Assembly: GCA_030050125.1 (NCBI GenBank)
Contig: JASIJN010000167.1
Location: 1 to 5,385 of the forward strand
Direction: 5' to 3'
From: Streptosporangiaceae bacterium
GTDB taxonomy: Bacteria > Actinomycetota > Actinomycetes > Streptosporangiales > Streptosporangiaceae
Length of the DNA: 5,385 nucleotides
The translations under genes were made by a program, and so were the position numbers. Below the pieces are notes generated by a model that saw nothing but the letters and a program-made list of their open reading frames with translations, was not told the origin of the DNA and did not search any database. Below are positions 5,312-5,385 of this stretch, in pieces; position 1 is the first letter of the stretch; each line of letters opens with the position of its first letter.

Positions 5312-5385
5312 ATGGCGGAGTACTCCTACCTGGTCCTCTACCTGCCGCGCGCGATGCCGAGGGATGCGGTGCGGCAAGTCCTGAC
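5312..5385 (+). CDS. Small DUF5703-like protein, N-terminal part only
   Basis: Only 24 full codons are inside the window; the gene runs off the right edge. The visible peptide begins MAEYSYLVLYLPRAMPRDAV and ends RQVL. This matches my recollection of the short (about 60 aa) actinobacterial DUF5703 family, whose members open with M-x-E-Y-x-Y, then a hydrophobic strand, L/V-P-R, and an R-x-x-x-R-x-x-L-T helix. Their function is unknown to me and no catalytic motif is visible. ATG at 5312 is preferred to the adjacent in-frame GTG at 5309 because the latter overlaps the only purine-rich stretch (GAGGGG). Codon use (TAC, CTG, CGC) fits the neighbouring genes, which supports real coding. It is transcribed away from topA and shares the 214-bp intergenic region with it. 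The family call rests on a very short stretch. Confidence 0.65.
   Translation, partial: MAEYSYLVLYLPRAMPRDAVRQVL

Noticed and set aside
5132..5377. Minus-strand 81-aa frame covering the divergent gene start
   Set aside because: It is antisense to the DUF5703-like start, with no ribosome site or recognisable family.

Overview
The window is very GC-rich, with G/C-ending codons almost throughout. Its gene content points to a filamentous actinomycete. I infer the order Streptosporangiales (Streptosporangium/Nonomuraea/Actinomadura type) from recalled family resemblance, not from a search. Supporting traits are a zinc-finger-free type IA topoisomerase with four GRxGPY repeats and a basic tail, a thymidylate kinase fused to an MFS membrane domain, and a small DUF5703-like gene.

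Layout, in the direction of transcription on the minus strand: topA (5097 to 2290) runs into a fused MFS transporter-thymidylate kinase gene (to 110), which runs into the start of holB, DNA polymerase III delta' (113 to beyond the left edge). The tmk/holB junction is a 4-base ATGA overlap. The topA/tmk junction is either a 4-base GTGA overlap or a 53-base gap, depending on the true tmk start. I prefer the gap, because the later GTG sits 6 bases behind an actinobacterial -10-like hexamer (TACCCT) that is itself preceded by a perfect 10-bp palindrome. On the right, a 214-bp divergent intergenic region (5098-5311) separates topA from a plus-strand gene of which only the first 24 codons are inside the window.

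Together the minus-strand genes form a DNA-replication cluster: relaxation of negative supercoils (TopA), supply of dTDP for DNA synthesis (thymidylate kinase) and the clamp loader (HolB). The intergenic region is the most structured non-coding stretch. It holds an 11-bp direct repeat with a 20-bp period that carries two TAGCCT hexamers, a 10-bp palindrome, and an inverted repeat whose distal arm overlaps the topA Shine-Dalgarno sequence. Promoter choice could therefore decide whether a ribosome-site-blocking hairpin forms. This is inference and untested.

I see no mobile element, CRISPR array, tRNA or rRNA. Nothing looks like a wholly new system. The points most worth following are the MFS-kinase fusion, the alternative tmk start with its embedded palindrome, and the topA leader. 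The many long open frames on the opposite strand are a by-product of high GC content.
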